Origin: Liopterus haemorrhoidalis
Taxonomy: Eukaryota > Arthropoda > Insecta > Coleoptera > Dytiscidae
Direction of reading: 5' to 3'
Assembly: GCA_963971575.1 (NCBI GenBank)
Contig: OZ020611.1
Span: 57,755,381 to 57,819,380, forward strand
Length of the DNA: 64,000 nt
Shown: positions 40,866-52,304 of the stretch, one piece after another
Layout of the letters: each line of letters opens with the position of its first letter
How positions within the stretch are numbered: the stretch's first letter is position 1
Made by a program: the position numbers and the translations under genes
The notes under the pieces: model-generated
Database searches by the model: none
The model's input: the letters and a program-made list of their open reading frames with translations, nothing else
What the model was told of the DNA's origin: nothing

Positions 40866-41600
40866 TGGGAAAACAATGGCAAATAAATTGAGTGAGGCTA
40901 AATCATCTGAGATTCGCCGATGTTATTATCCTCGTGTCAGATTGTGTTCAGGATGCATTCCAAATGCTGCAGGAATTAAATGAGGCAGCTAATAACATAG
41001 GGCCCAAGATAAACAAAACACCAAAATGGTTACAAACCTTGTATTGAGCGAGGCGCTGAAAATCGACGATGCCAATATTGAACAGATTGATGCTTGCAAG
41101 TATCTTGGGCATGAAATAAAAATTGACGGAGACAATCAAAATCTTCAGGAGAATATAACAAGGATTGTTAAACTACGACACATTTTTAAAAATGATATCC
41201 CAATGTGCCTTACAAAGAAATCTTTCGAACAATGTGTTATGCCCGTCTTAACCTACGGGGCGGAAATCCTTACACTGAGAGAAAGCTTCTACTAGAAAGC
41301 TGCAAGTAACCTCTAAGGGCCATTGAACGAGCTATGCTCGGTATAACGCTGAAGGATAAAATACCAAATGCCGAAATTAGCGTCCAAATTAACCGATATT
41401 ATTGTAAAAGTAGCTACATGGAATGGAAATGAAAATGGGCGGGCCATCTCGAATGGAGACCATGTGTAGATAAACATAGCCAAGGACGACCGCCTACTCG
41501 CTGGACTGATGAACTAATGCGAATATGTACGAACTAGCTACAAGAAGCTCAATACAGAGAAATTTGGAAATTTTTAAGGAAGGCCTATGTCCAGTAATGG
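40866..41600 (+). pseudogene. RTE-like LINE, RT catalytic box to C-terminus
   Basis: Plus strand: WENNG, LNHLRFADVIILVSDCVQ (the FADD box has D to V, so the second catalytic Asp is lost), FQMLQELNEAANNIGPKIN, then frame change, VLSEALKIDDANIEQIDACK, YLGHEIKIDGDNQN, IPMCLTKKSFEQCVMPVLTY, GAEILTL, and after further shifts RAMLGITLKDKIPN, WAGHLEW, SQGRPPTRWTDEL, EAQYREIWKFLRKAYVQ. The order is that of RTE-type ORF2 ends. Several frameshifts; not functional. Confidence 0.8.
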
Positions 41601-41850
41601 ATTCGAACGGCTGAAGGATGGAAATGATAATAAGTAACAATTTGTACAATATTTTTCAATTTCATTCGAAACTTGATCATACATTTTTAAAATAATTATT
41701 CATTGGCTTATAAAATAATAAAATAAATTTTAGGGAGAACACAGTGGATTTTGAGGTACCAACATCAGAATCTATTGATTGCACCAATAACAGATGCACA
41801 GGGTGCGTCATGGGAACTGGATGTTTTTTAAATAAGCAGTACTTCATTAA

Positions 41851-42610
41851 GGCGGCGCACAACCCTATAGACCTCAATAGTTTCTTATACAAAACTAATA
41901 ATCGGAAATAAAATTAATAACAATCTATATATCAAAATTTGCAGCGAATTTTTATCTATCTAATAGGATATTTTTAATTGTAGTAAAAACTGTTAGGTAG
42001 TTGTAAATAAGCAAATTGCATTATAGACACCATCTTGTAAACCAATCGACGCATATTTGCGTACGATGCGGCAAATTGTACCTAAAGCTTCATTCTACAA
42101 ATATGATTCTAGCTATTTTGTTGTATTGTGAAAATTACTTATAGTTATTGTACTGGGTAATCTATTTTTGCCGCTCTCTTGAATCTGCGGCGGTTTTCAA
42201 AATGGTTGTTACGGGTAAAAATGATTTATTTTTCGTGAAGAATACGTGTACCAAGTGGCATTCTATTATCTTTAAGTATAATATTTTTCGACGAAGGCTC
42301 TAAACTATAAGTAATCAAGTCGAAAAAAAAATGACGTATTATTTGAACATTTCTACACAAAACTATGTAAAAATAAAAGTTATTCAAAACCCACAAATAG
42401 ATTTAAAAAATTTCAGAACAATATCGCTGATATCTATTTTTAAGTTATTGAGCGATAATATTTTTACAATAAATGTTTCTACAATTAAAACTATCATATT
42501 AGATAAATACAAATTCGGTGCAAAATTTGATGTATAGATTGATACTCATTTTATTTCAGATTGTTAGTTTTGTATAAGAAACTAGTAACCTCCGGGGGTT
42601 ATACGCAGCC
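41851..42610. mobile_element. 760-bp TIR element flanked by TTAA
   Basis: Ends GGCGGCGCACAACCC... and complement GGCTGCGTATAACCCCC... pair over about 58 bp and include the shared block AGTTTCTTATACAAAACTAA. TTAA lies on each side (41847-41850 and 42611-42614). TTAA target duplications are known for piggyBac-type elements, but the GGC terminus is not the usual CCC, so the superfamily is left open. No transposase; the frame at 42331-42537 has no motif. Confidence 0.75.
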
Positions 42611-42633
42611 TTAATATTTGGTTTAAAATGTAT

Positions 42634-43580
42634 TTATTTATGTAAAAACATTTCCTCGCTGATCGCTTCCACTTCTCGGCGAATGGAATCTTTTAACTCG
42701 TCCAATGTGTGGGACTTGGTTTCATAAATGTACAGAAAAAAGTCCCAAGTGGACAGATTGGGCGATCTGGAAGGCCATGCTAAATCGCCGAAACGAGAAA
42801 CAATGCGACGGGGAAAAAATCTTCGAAGAACAGCCAATACCTCATTGGTTGTACGGCTCATTGGCTCATACGGTTGCCGCTTCGTATGATCGGTGGCCCC
42901 GTCTTGTTGGAACCACACATTCTGTACGTAAAACCTTCGCCTTCATAGTTCTGGTTGGAAAAAAATTGCATTCATACTGGTGTAGCGAGCCGACAAGCCA
43001 GTAATGGTGATCCCGTTTTCTTCAAAAAAGTACGGGCTAATGACGCCAAATGAAGCTACAGCACACCACACCGTCGCTTTTGGGCTGTACAGTGGTCGTG
43101 GGTGTAATTCCCGAAGATTTTTCATGGCCCAGTTGTGGAAATTTTGTTTATTTACCATGTCATCGAGGTGGAAGTGTGCCTCGTCACTGATTAAGACTAT
43201 CACTCTTTTTATTTTCTTCAAGAAAGTTCAGCAATCTCTCAGCGAAAGTTGCACGCTGTTCGTAGTCTCCTTCTTTCAATGCTTGTACCATCATCAGATT
43301 ATAAGGGTGACAGTCCTTATGTAAAATACCTTAACTGAAGGCTCACTCATTCGCAAAGCCTGAGCGTGTTTACGTGCTGAACGCTTTGGACTCCTTAAGA
43401 TCGCTGCTCTCACCCTGTTAACATTTTCTGGGGTCCGCACAACTGCGACTGGGCCCGACTGTTTTCTCTTCAGAACGGATCCCGTTGCTCGTAAATTGTT
43501 TACCCACCTCAATATGGTATTCCGACTTGGGATGTCCCCATGACGACCGACATTGAAATGACGACGCTGAGTTTCAATAA
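42634..43580 (-). pseudogene. Mariner/Tc1-related transposase (different family), three frame blocks
   Basis: Minus strand in order: VGRHGDIPSRNTILRWVNN and LRATGSVLKRKQSGP, RTPENVNRVRAAILRSPKRS, ARKHAQALRMSEPSV (helix-turn-helix, 43580-43294); VLISDEAHFHLDDMVNKQNF (first D, family word SDEAHFHL), RPLYSPKATVWCAVASFGV, PYFFEENG (43221-42943); MWFQQDGATDHTKR (second D), WPSRSPNLSTWDFFLYIYE (third acidic residue in DFF) and EAISEEMFLHK (42918-42634). All catalytic acids remain, but at least two frameshifts, a gap between the helix-turn-helix and catalytic parts, and the missing last 30 residues inactivate it. Confidence 0.88.
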
Positions 43581-43599
43581 CGCATTCACTACTTTAAAT

Positions 43600-44187
43600 G
43601 AAGGTGTCTTACACAATAAAACGGTGCTGTATCGTCCATTCCATGGTTACTACTAAAATGACATGGCTGGACGGTTCGAATACCCCCTTACCCCTGGTAT
43701 GTATCATTTCCACCTTCCGCGTATTGTCTGTTCAAAACACATCCGATTCCCATGACGTACCCTGTACAATTAAAATTATTTTTCAATTAATATAGTAATT
43801 GATGAATATTGACGTGCAATTTATGCAGCAATAAATACATAATAATAATAAAAATTATGCATTTATCTAGTTCTAAATATATTATAAATAAATCGTTCAT
43901 AAAAATTAATATTGTTGCATTAATGTCGTATGTATATACATATAAAGCTGAAAATAACCGAACATTTACGAGTTTATACGTACATATTGTTTGAATGTTG
44001 TATTGAGAAATATCGTGACTTGCTAACTCCCTTTTATCATGAAGAGGGTTAGACCTTTCGTGCTACTTAAATCATAGTTCCACAACAAACAGTCCACAAT
44101 AGGTTATTGACCTATAATGCACTACTGTTGCAAGTTCCGGGCGCTGCTGTTCTTTCGCCATCGCCATCTGCTAGTATAACTTCCAAA
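43600..44187. other. Stretch with no gene recognised
   Basis: A more GC-balanced patch at 43610-43770 may be the 5' end of the transposon at 42634-43580, but I could not match an opposite TIR. The remainder is AT-rich. Confidence 0.4.
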
Positions 44188-44300
44188 CAGTGGCGGCTCG
44201 TCAATAAATACATGATTAGGCATAAAATATGATTACTAATAAATATGATTTATAGCTTTTCGCATTAAAAATATGGGGCAGGGCCATGAGCACAAAAATA
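44188..44300. mobile_element. hAT-like terminus fragment
   Basis: CAGTGGCGGCTCGTCAATAA is a typical hAT terminus and is followed by TATGGGGCAGGGCC near 44273. No right end found. Confidence 0.4.
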
Positions 44301-44810
44301 TGTTTGTAAAATTAATAATTGCAAGGTTGGTACTATCACTGTTTGAGAAAACTTTAGCTGTGCTTTTTTAAATACCGTTATTGTTTAATTTTATTTATTT
44401 TTATTTAAAATCAAAAAGATTTAATTACATATATCAGTGCTTTAGTCAAATGATTAAACCCGGCTAAGCTCTTAGAAACCAGATCTAAGTTATTACGACA
44501 AACCGGTCGGAAAGCACTGACGTATATGATTATTGGTTATAAAGAAGAAATCAAATTTGATGGGTCAAACTTTCGTTATTGAAGTTTGCGTATCTAATTA
44601 TATAACAGAATTTTTCTGATATTTTGATCTAGCTTGGATTATATCGTCCAGTGGAGGTGAATCAAATTTAATCATTATAGACTTTAAGGCAATTATGGAT
44701 TAAGAGCTTATGGGTATTGAAGCAAACTAGGGAAATGTCATTATGTTTGTAGCAAACCTCTACCCACAGTGGACATTAAAATAATAATTATAAATACGTA
44801 AATTATGGAG

Positions 44811-44955
44811 CTGCCATATTTCAGTGGTAAGATGGTTGGCTACAGGACACAGAGACAGAAGTTTAAATCCCGACTTCACTTGCGTGCATTCAGATTAATG
44901 CTTCTCAAGCTAAGCAAATATTTCATACCTAAATACGAGTACCAGTTTATAGCAG
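44811..44955 (+). mobile_element. Possible tRNA-derived SINE
   Basis: Plus strand CCATATTTCAGTGGTAAGAT resembles an A box, and GAAGTTTAAATCCCGACTTC a degraded B box, followed by CTTGCGTGCATTCAG. No tail or target duplication is clear. Confidence 0.45.
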
Positions 44956-45009
44956 ACAACAGAACCGGTTGATACGTTACTTTGACAACGTGGCTTTATA
45001 GCTACGTGG

Positions 45010-45340
45010 CTAAATTACAAAGGGTTTCTACAAAAAAACATCAGGAAGCGCTTCAGACTAGCGATTTAGGCTGGCTCTTCTTGCAAGTCATGTTCTGAAG
45101 CACGGATCAAAATAAGTAGTCCAGGGAGTTGAGGCCAGAGCTGCTAAGTGACCAATCAGCAGAAGAAATAAAGTTCGATACATTTATTTCAAGCCACTGC
45201 TCTCAGCCTTCGCATTATGGGCAGGCGCTGAATCTTGCTAGAAAGTGACTACCGAAGAAGGAGTTGTTCAGTTCTTTAACTATTGACTTCAACACGGATT
45301 TGAAACAGACACTGGCTGACGGTTTTAGCCATTTCTAGTA
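45010..45340 (-). pseudogene. Tc1-like transposase C-terminal fragment
   Basis: Minus strand: FISSADWSLSSSGLNSLDYL, stop in place of KLW, SVLQNMTCKK, with a degraded upstream ARFSACP region in place of QDSAP-HKA. Same family and same C-terminal words as 39190-39690. Multiple breaks. Confidence 0.7.
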
Positions 45341-45344
45341 AAAA

Positions 45345-46015
45345 TTAAGTTTAGCGGTACCTCTGGATCGTCAGCGCTTTCTCGTAAGTTTCACTTGTAA
45401 CATAAAAGATTCATGTGGGTGAAAGATTCTTCAATATTAAAAATATTTGCATGCATTTTTTTTTTTTTTTTACCAAGGAACCCTTCGAAATTTAGCTTAA
45501 GTGCTGTAGAAGTGGTCAAAATTGATTTTAATTGTTAAATGATTTTTGTGGTATTAAAGAATGGACGGATTTTACTTATAATGACTGATAACCATTGAAA
45601 CCGCGTAAACTCTTAAAGAACGAATAAATATGCTCAATATATGTGAGCCTCAACGACTACTAACGAACATAAACAAACACGTCAATAAGAACATCTACAA
45701 ATACCATTCATTTGTTGGTATTAGTATTAAATTCGTTATTGGACGTAAACTGTTCGATTGGAATTTGGAAAAATATCGATAATAGAACAGAGACGATCAC
45801 CTATTTTTACTTCATATCTATTAAATTTTTTCTTGCTCTTTTTCCTTTCAGATTGTAGACGTACGTTGAAATTTGTGTTGAATTACATGTCTTAACATGT
45901 AATAGAATGCTCTGCTGTTGTTTAATTGTAAATTCAAAAAAATTTAAACTATTTTATAACTCGTTCTAAATAAAGCTTTTGGCTTCCTGCTTAACTTAAA
46001 TCTTTCAGACTTTTT
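45345..46015. other. AT-rich stretch with no gene recognised
   Basis: Poly-T run at 45457-45471; nothing else noted. Confidence 0.4.
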
Positions 46016-46019
46016 TACT

Positions 46020-46420
46020 TGATATATCTATTTAACTGGATAATACTGAAGTATCTTTTTAACAACCTGATTCCTTCCTGTTTTTCTGTCTTAGATTTCC
46101 ATCTTCATTAATTTTAAAGTATTCATGTCTCTCTTAATTGTTGTCAAGCAATTTGCTTTGAATGCCGGGTGTGTTCGTATGAGCCTACATATCCATAGTT
46201 CTTTTTTTGTCATATGTTCATTGGTCCATCTGATACCATGTTCAAACCATCTTAATCGATTTTCCTTTAATTATTTGGATATCGGATACCTTGAAGCTAC
46301 CGCTAACATGTTCTTCAGCTCATCGTAGCATTTTCTTCATTACGTGGATTTTCTGTTGTTATTTTTGCAACATTGTCCTTCATTTTGAGTTGTATATAAT
46401 GGCAAGTCAAACGGCTGTTT
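46020..46420 (-). pseudogene. Possible LINE C-terminal relic
   Basis: Minus-strand words RLRWFEHGIRWTNEHMTKKE, LWICRLIRTHPAFKANCL and LTTIKRDMNTLKLMK weakly resemble the last domain of endonuclease-RT elements (LRW-GH--R), with several stops. The plus-strand frames at 46125-46530 are its complement. Low certainty. Confidence 0.3.
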
Positions 46421-46604
46421 TATATTTTTTGTATTTTAGTTTTACTGGCATATTTTTGCATGTATTAATTCAATTTTCAACATTACTTTCGATATCACTG
46501 TTTTGCGTTAGTACAGAGCCGCGTATTTGACATTGTTTTAGAGCAGTACCTTCTAGGTAGATACTGGTGCATTAGCTGCATCAGCGAACGAGAAATTGCA
46601 GAAT

Positions 46605-47590
46605 ATATACCAGAATATAAGGGCACGTGCCGTTGTGCACAAATTTACGAGCCGCCCATGCTTCGAATTAACTACCTTGGCATGCAAGGCGTCGATCATA
46701 TCATGAATTAAACATCAAAAACCCAAATGCATTCCTTCAAGATATGAAATTAAACAGTTTATGTATTTAGTTTATGTGCGGTCAATAAAATATTTCAAAC
46801 TTTTCAATATGTTTTCTTGACCTATTTCATTTTTTTTAACTGTCAAAATGTCTCGTTAGATGCTTAACTAGTTATTATAATTTTGAAAAAAATATAATAA
46901 CTAGTTTATTATTCTCAACCTAATTTAATAATTTGTTTGTTTTGATAACCTAGTTTTTATTGATATAATTAGAGATGATTGGCGGTTTTATAATTCGCAA
47001 AAAGGATACTAGCTGCCTTTGAAAGCGTATTTCCTTTTAAAATGATTAGTTTTGAAATCTCGTTCAGCACATTAAATAAGCAATTTTGTTTTTAAGTTTT
47101 GGAGAAAGATTTCCACAAAACCATTATATCATCACTGATGAGTCTGTGTGTGTATGACAGAAATTTTCGCCAAATTGCTGACTTATAATTTGGAATACAT
47201 ATACAGTTCTTTCACCCCATATAAGAAAAATACCGGTGTTTAAACAATCACGTCACTCAAAATCAAAAACATAGGTATTAAAAAAAGAAAATGGTAAAAA
47301 CATAGGTATTTAAAAACTGTGAATGGGGTATAAAAACAAACATTTTGAAAATTTTTGCAGAACATTTGTCAAAAAAATTGCCCGCATACGACCCGCAACA
47401 TATTTTTTTTTTTGACCCGCCAAGCAAGGGCGGTTCAAGATTATATGGGGTCCCTGGCTGAAAATTTTGTCGTGGCGCTTGCATTAAGTTGATTTTTGTT
47501 TTATGTACGTATATTTCTATAAATATTCTGGTCATGTATACGTAGTTGGTACGCAAATATAATAAACCAAATACAATTTCATGATACAGA
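46605..47590. other. AT-rich stretch with no gene recognised
   Basis: A small GC patch at 47400-47470 (GACCCGCCAAGCAAGGGCGG) may be a decayed hAT terminus. Confidence 0.4.
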
Positions 47591-47591
47591 T

Positions 47592-47700
47592 CAGTGTTTC
47601 TCAATATTTTTGGTATCATGGATCTCCTGTAATGTTTTTCGAAGTAGGCGGACCCCTATTGAGGGAGTCCATATATACATACATTTATATATAATATATG
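47592..47700. mobile_element. hAT-like terminus fragment
   Basis: CAGTGTTTCTCAATATTTTT then ATGGATCTCC and GGCGGACCCCTATTG match the style of hAT termini (CAGTGTTTCTCAA...GGACCCC). No paired end with a matching flank. Confidence 0.5.
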
Positions 47701-48102
47701 TACTTGACTTGTCGAATTTCACTGGGATACTTTTCCGCATCTATCATACAGTCCCGAACTTACGCCAAGTGATTATCATTTTTTCTCCAATCTCAAGAAA
47801 TTTCTGGGAGATGTAAGATGATGACGAAAATGGAAAATGACGACGAAATGAAAACAACAGTGACAAACTAGCTGATTTTTATCACAAACTTATCCAAAAA
47901 TTCTGTTAAAAGTGTCTCAATAACCTAAATGATGACTATAAAGAATCATGAGTAATAACATACATACTTCTTCATCCATGTATTCCATACTTTGTGGAGG
48001 AAAGGCCGCCCATGACGAAAATTTTTAGAAAATGCCTAAAACAAAAGCATTTTATTTATGTTTTTGGGGCGTTTTTAAGTGACCACCTCGTGCGTCAATG
48101 TT

Positions 48103-49676
48103 TTTTTTTTTTTTGATATATTTTGGGGGCGCTTCAACTGCTGAGGTTATTAGCACCCCGGTACATTTACAGTAATTTACATTGAATTTATACAGAGATG
48201 AATATTGACATTAATTTACAATCAGGCATATTTATAATTTTATGATAAAACATTTAAGTTAGGTAATTTAGAAATAATAGAAAAGTTGGGAATTAAATTT
48301 TGCGGAACAGGTCTGCTTCTTTGAGGTAGTATAGTAAAATGTTTTGATTTTCTGCACATAGCTTCTTTCAGGTTGTCTGGTATGTTGTGCTTCCGTCTTA
48401 GTTCTTCATATAGTTGGCACTCCAGGATTATATGTTCTACGGTTAAGGTTTTATTTCAGTTATCACTGTTTTCCATCTCTTTTCATTTCATTAGATGTTG
48501 GTGTGTAATGAACGTGTGGCAAATTCTGAGTCTTGTAAGAACTCTCTGTTCTTTTCTGTCGCCTACTGGAGCCCAGGGTTTGGTGTCTTCTTTATATGGC
48601 GAAGTTTGTTGTTTATTAGACTCTGCCATTGTTGTTTCCAGTCTTCTTTTATGTCTTGTCTTAAGTCAGATTTGATGTCGCTGGTAGGTACGGATATCGG
48701 TGTGACTGGGAAGTTTGCTGCCTCTTTTGCTGCTAGGTCCGCCTGTTCGTTCCCGCTTATGCCCACATGTGAGGGAACCCACACCAAGGTTACCTTTTTC
48801 CCCTGGAGGGACACGTTATGGAGGTTTTCTTGTATATTCTGGATCAGTGTGTCCCTTGAATACAGTACTTTAACTCCGTCGAGTACACTGCGTGAGTCAA
48901 TATATATGACATAATTTCTGTCTTCCTTCTTGATCATGTATTCGGTGGCTTTTATCAGGCTATATGCTTCTGCAGTGAAATTAATTGCTGTATCAGGGAG
49001 GTGGTACATGTATTTCTCGTCGTTGATGACGTAAGCAGCACCGGTTTTATGATGGTGATGTGAGCCGTCGGTGAATATTCGTTGACAGTTATGAAATTTT
49101 GAGTCCATTTCAAGAAAGAATTTTTCGTATACTTCCCTTGTTCTTTCATTCTTTTTGTGTATGCTAAGTTGTAAGTTAAATTTGGGAAGGATCAGCGTCC
49201 ATCGTGATGTATGGTTAAATGATTTTTTGGTTATGTATGGGAAGAGCTTATTCCATGAAGTTAAGTGATTTTTAAGTTGTTTTTGCTGAGGCGAGTAAGT
49301 GTCTGGCCTGATATGGTTTTGTGGACTAATAAAAAAGTGATGGTAAGTAGGGATGCTTGGATCTCTTGCCAAATTTGCAATATATGACAATGTAAGTTTT
49401 GTTCTTCTATAACTGAGCGGCGTGACTCCAGCTTCGCAGTTTAGACTTGCAGCAAGGCTACTGCGAAAGGCTCCAGATGATATACGTAATGCGGTGTTGT
49501 GTATTGGATCTAGTTTTTTTAATGTACTTTGGGCAGCGGCCCCATAGCTTATGCAGCCGTAATCTAATATGGACTGTATGACGGATTTATATATATTCAA
49601 AAGTGTTTCCTTTTGCGACACCCATTTGTGATGTCCCAGAGTTTTTATTATATTAAGACGTTGTGTGCATTCTTTT
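48103..49676 (-). mobile_element. I-like LINE, 5'-truncated, poly(A) tail
   Basis: Minus-strand order: end of RT, RNase H, C-terminal zinc-binding-like region, 3' UTR (GGTGCTAATAACCTCAGCAG) and a tail seen as T15 at 48102-48115. RNase H within ORF2 places it among I-group LINEs. 5' truncated near 49676. Confidence 0.88.
48563..49676 (-). pseudogene. LINE ORF2: RT C-terminus and full RNase H domain
   Basis: A single open frame of about 370 codons. It starts KECTQRLNIIKTLGHHKW, then LLNIYKSVIQSILDYGCISY (RT thumb). The RNase H block has all four acidic sites: RIFTDGSHHHH, FTAEAYSLIKATEY, NYVIYIDSRSVLDGV and WVPSHVGISGNEQADLAAK. It ends NPGLQ-stop because of a one-base loss near 48570; the next frame continues with APVGDRKEQRVLTRLRICHT, FITHQHLM, then TLTVEHIILECQLYEELRRK and IPDNLKEAMC. 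This is the most intact coding frame in the window, but the copy lacks endonuclease and most of RT. Confidence 0.9.
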
Positions 49677-49679
49677 TAT

Positions 49680-50200
49680 ATTCATAACCTGAAAATGTTA
49701 GTTTTAATTTGTAGTTTACTGTGCCACCTTATACAAAGTAATTTATTAATTGTATTTGGGTTTTGAGGAAAAACAAACAGGTAGCCCTTCAGGATATTTG
49801 TAGTTCCACCGCTGCATATTATTCTTTTGTATAAAAAATTACTCCCGACCCAAATGCTACCCTGCTGTAGGATATTGTTGTAAATATTAAAAAAAGTATG
49901 ATAGTTTCATTCTTTATTGATAAAAAAATGGGATTGTTTAGTCACGTACCAAGAACTTTCATTTGATAACCCTCAACATTTTACATACATATTTTTGTTT
50001 ATATTTTTTGCGCAATATGTTTTTTCTCAATATTTTTGGTATAAGTGGAGCAAAGAGTTATAGTAGAAGTCAAATTAAATTCTCAAGATCCAGCAATTTG
50101 GCCACTATTTCTACAATACAGAGAGACAGAGTCATGAGTAACAGTATAAGAATTTCTTAATCAAACCTACGAAAACAAAAAATCACAGAGAATTACGATT
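49680..50200. repeat. Degenerate copy of the R1-related repeat
   Basis: CATTCTTTATTGATAAAAAAATGG, AAGAACTTTCATTTGATAAC and CTACAATACAGAGAGACAGA parallel the 3' portion of R1 and the copy at 23880-24250. The 65-codon plus-strand frame is part of it. Confidence 0.55.
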
Positions 50201-50349
50201 ATTTTGAATTTATTAAATTTTCACTTCACTGGATCTTAAAGAGGGCCACGTACCACAGAATTTAAAAAAAATCTATTTATTAAGTATTATCAGACTAAAA
50301 TAAAACAATACCTACCTACTTGTACTTGTCCCGGACGGAACCGTAGAGT

Positions 50350-51545
50350 AGGTAATCATCATCATCATCATCATTTATCAGCCATTGACGTCCACTGCTG
50401 AACATGGCCTCCCCTTTGCATCTCCACTCCTCTCTGTCCTGTGCCACCTGCAGCCAATTGCCGACTGGTCTCTTGATGTCATCCGTACAACGGGTAGGAG
50501 GTCTGGCTCGGTTTCTTGTACTGTCTCTAGGCCGCCATTCCAGTATTCTCCTGGTCCATCTACCATAATTTACTCTAGCAACATGGCCTGCCCACTGCCA
50601 CTTCAGACGTGAAATTCTACCAATTATATCACAAACTTTTGTTTGTTGTCTGTTCTACAAATTTGTTTTTCGATCTAAAAGTGTAACGCCAATCATCGCT
50701 CTCTCCATCGATCTTTGAGCAACTTGCAATTTTTACGCAGATTTTCGCGTGAGTGTGAGAGTCTCAGCACCATAGGTGAAGACTGGTAAGAGACATTGAT
50801 CAAATTCCTTTCTCTTGAGTCAGATGGGGAAACACCTTTTAATCCCAAACCGATTCTTCTGTTTATCTCTATAGTTTAGTTGTCCCGGCCGATAGTGATT
50901 TCGTGTCCCAGGTATTTGTAGTGAGAAACTTGTTCAATAGGTCTACCCGGAATTGACAAATTACCACTCAGCACTAAATTTGTCATTACTCTGGTCTTTT
51001 TATGTTGATTTGGAGTTCTATATCCTCGGCTTCACTATTTAATTTTTCCATCATTTGGTCAATTTCTCCAAAGTCGTCAGTAATTAAAAGAATATCGTCG
51101 GTGAAACGTAAGTGGTTTAGACGATCTCCATAAATGTTTAAGCCTCGATCTGTCCAATTTAGTTTTTTTAAAACGCTCCCCAATGCAGCATTAAATAGTT
51201 TAGGAGATATAGGGTCTTCCTGGCGTACACCTCGCTCGATTTTAAAACAATCTATTTTCTTGTGGACCTTCGCATCAGCGTCTGCTTATTTGAACACATG
51301 ACTTATTACACGAGAATATCTGTAGTCTATTCGATCATCTTTCAGCGCATCGAGTGGGCAAAGATGGGCAATCTATCGATTGAATCGAATGCCTTCTCGA
51401 AATCCACGAAAGTCAAAACCAAGAGTCTATTATACTCTACGTATTTTTCGATTAAAATCTTGAGTACCAATAGATGGTCGTTGGTACTGAAGAGTAGGTA
51501 ATACTTATCTCGAAGTAAAAAAAAACAAAACCACAATAATAATAA
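50350..51545 (-). pseudogene. RTE-like LINE, RT and C-terminus, (ATG)n tail
   Basis: Minus strand: KYYLLFSTNDHLLVLKILIE, YNRLLVLTFVDFEKAFDSID (RT motif A), then after shifts HKKIDCFKIERGVRQEDPIS, PKLFNAALGSVLKKL (motif B), LNHLRFTDDILLITDDF (motif C, FTDD retained), a thumb region, and near the end RWTRRILEWRPR, ARPPTRCTDDIKRPVGNWLQ, VAQDREEW. The tail is (ATGATG)n seen as ATCATC at 50357-50373. Frameshifts and an internal deletion between motifs A and B inactivate it. Same family as 35716-36250. Confidence 0.85.
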
Positions 51546-51574
51546 TAAGAATTCTTGTAAACTCTGTTAAATAG

Positions 51575-51698
51575 TATTTAATATACATTAAAGAATTTTC
51601 ACTCTTTCGAGACTACCCTTATGAAATCTCCAGTCTCCCCTTATGAAATTTCACGACCCCCCCAGAGGTCCTCGGACCACAGTTTAAGAACCACTTGT
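51575..51698. mobile_element. hAT-like right terminus
   Basis: GGTCCTCGGACCACAGTTTA and AGAACCACTTG form a typical hAT end (complement CAAGTGGTTCTTAAACTGTG). A pair of CCCCTTATGAAAT / CCCTTATGAAATC repeats lies just inside. The partner end is not identified. Confidence 0.5.
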
Positions 51699-51799
51699 GT
51701 GTATCGATTGGATTATGTGTATTTGCCGTACAATTTACGCACAGACTAGCATAAGTGTATTCGTCACTGTTAGTCACCATCAGAATAATTTTTATAAAA

Positions 51800-52118
51800 A
51801 AATCAGCTATGGCCACCACAGGACCGACCGCCATCATAAAGTACTTGTTTAATTTTAGCTGCTTTCCCAAAAAATGTCTCAAAAAAAATTGTTAGTTATT
51901 TCTTTTATAGCAACTTTTGTTAAATAAATGTTTTCGAAATATTTCTCTGTTGTGAAATATTCGCAAAAATCTTCAAATCGACACGAGTAAACTCCCATTT
52001 GTAGTTAACCGATTTTTACCAAAAGTTGAACAACTCGTGCCATTGATGTCAGAAGCTTAAATATGACGTTTCATAAAAATCCTTTTAGCCAAATTTGCTC
52101 TGCACGTGCACACAGACT

Positions 52119-52150
<32 letters not shown>

Positions 52151-52301
52151 CACTCAGACAGACAGACCAACAGACATCATGCCAGAAATAGTCAAAACGT
52201 TATGTAGCGACCTGAATTTGTGAAGATCCATCGAAATCTCGAAATATCAAAATCGGTATGATGACAATACCTCCCTTATATATGTTGGCGGTCGGTAAAA
52301 A
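51800..52301 (-). mobile_element. DINE-1/Helentron-like element, complete and unrearranged
   Basis: Minus strand 5' to 3': TTTTTACCGACCGCCAACAT (subterminal repeat), unique 5' segment, (GTCT)n core (52108-52168 on the plus strand as GACA), body, then GGCGGTCGGTCC and a hairpin (CTGTGGTGGCCATAG) next to the 3' end. A subterminal repeat near the 5' end, its inverse near the 3' end followed by a hairpin, and a GTCY core is the arrangement known for DINE-1/HINE elements. It serves as the reference for the palindromic locus at 1601-3372 and the 5' piece at 26644. Confidence 0.8.
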
Positions 52302-52304
52302 TTC

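Noticed and set aside
50378..50612. Frames of 62-75 codons on both strands
   Set aside because: Shadows of the RTE-like LINE 3' end in other frames.
47592..51698. One large hAT element from the left tip at 47592 to the right tip at 51698
   Set aside because: Flanking 8-mers do not match and the two termini differ in sequence, so they are listed as separate fragments.
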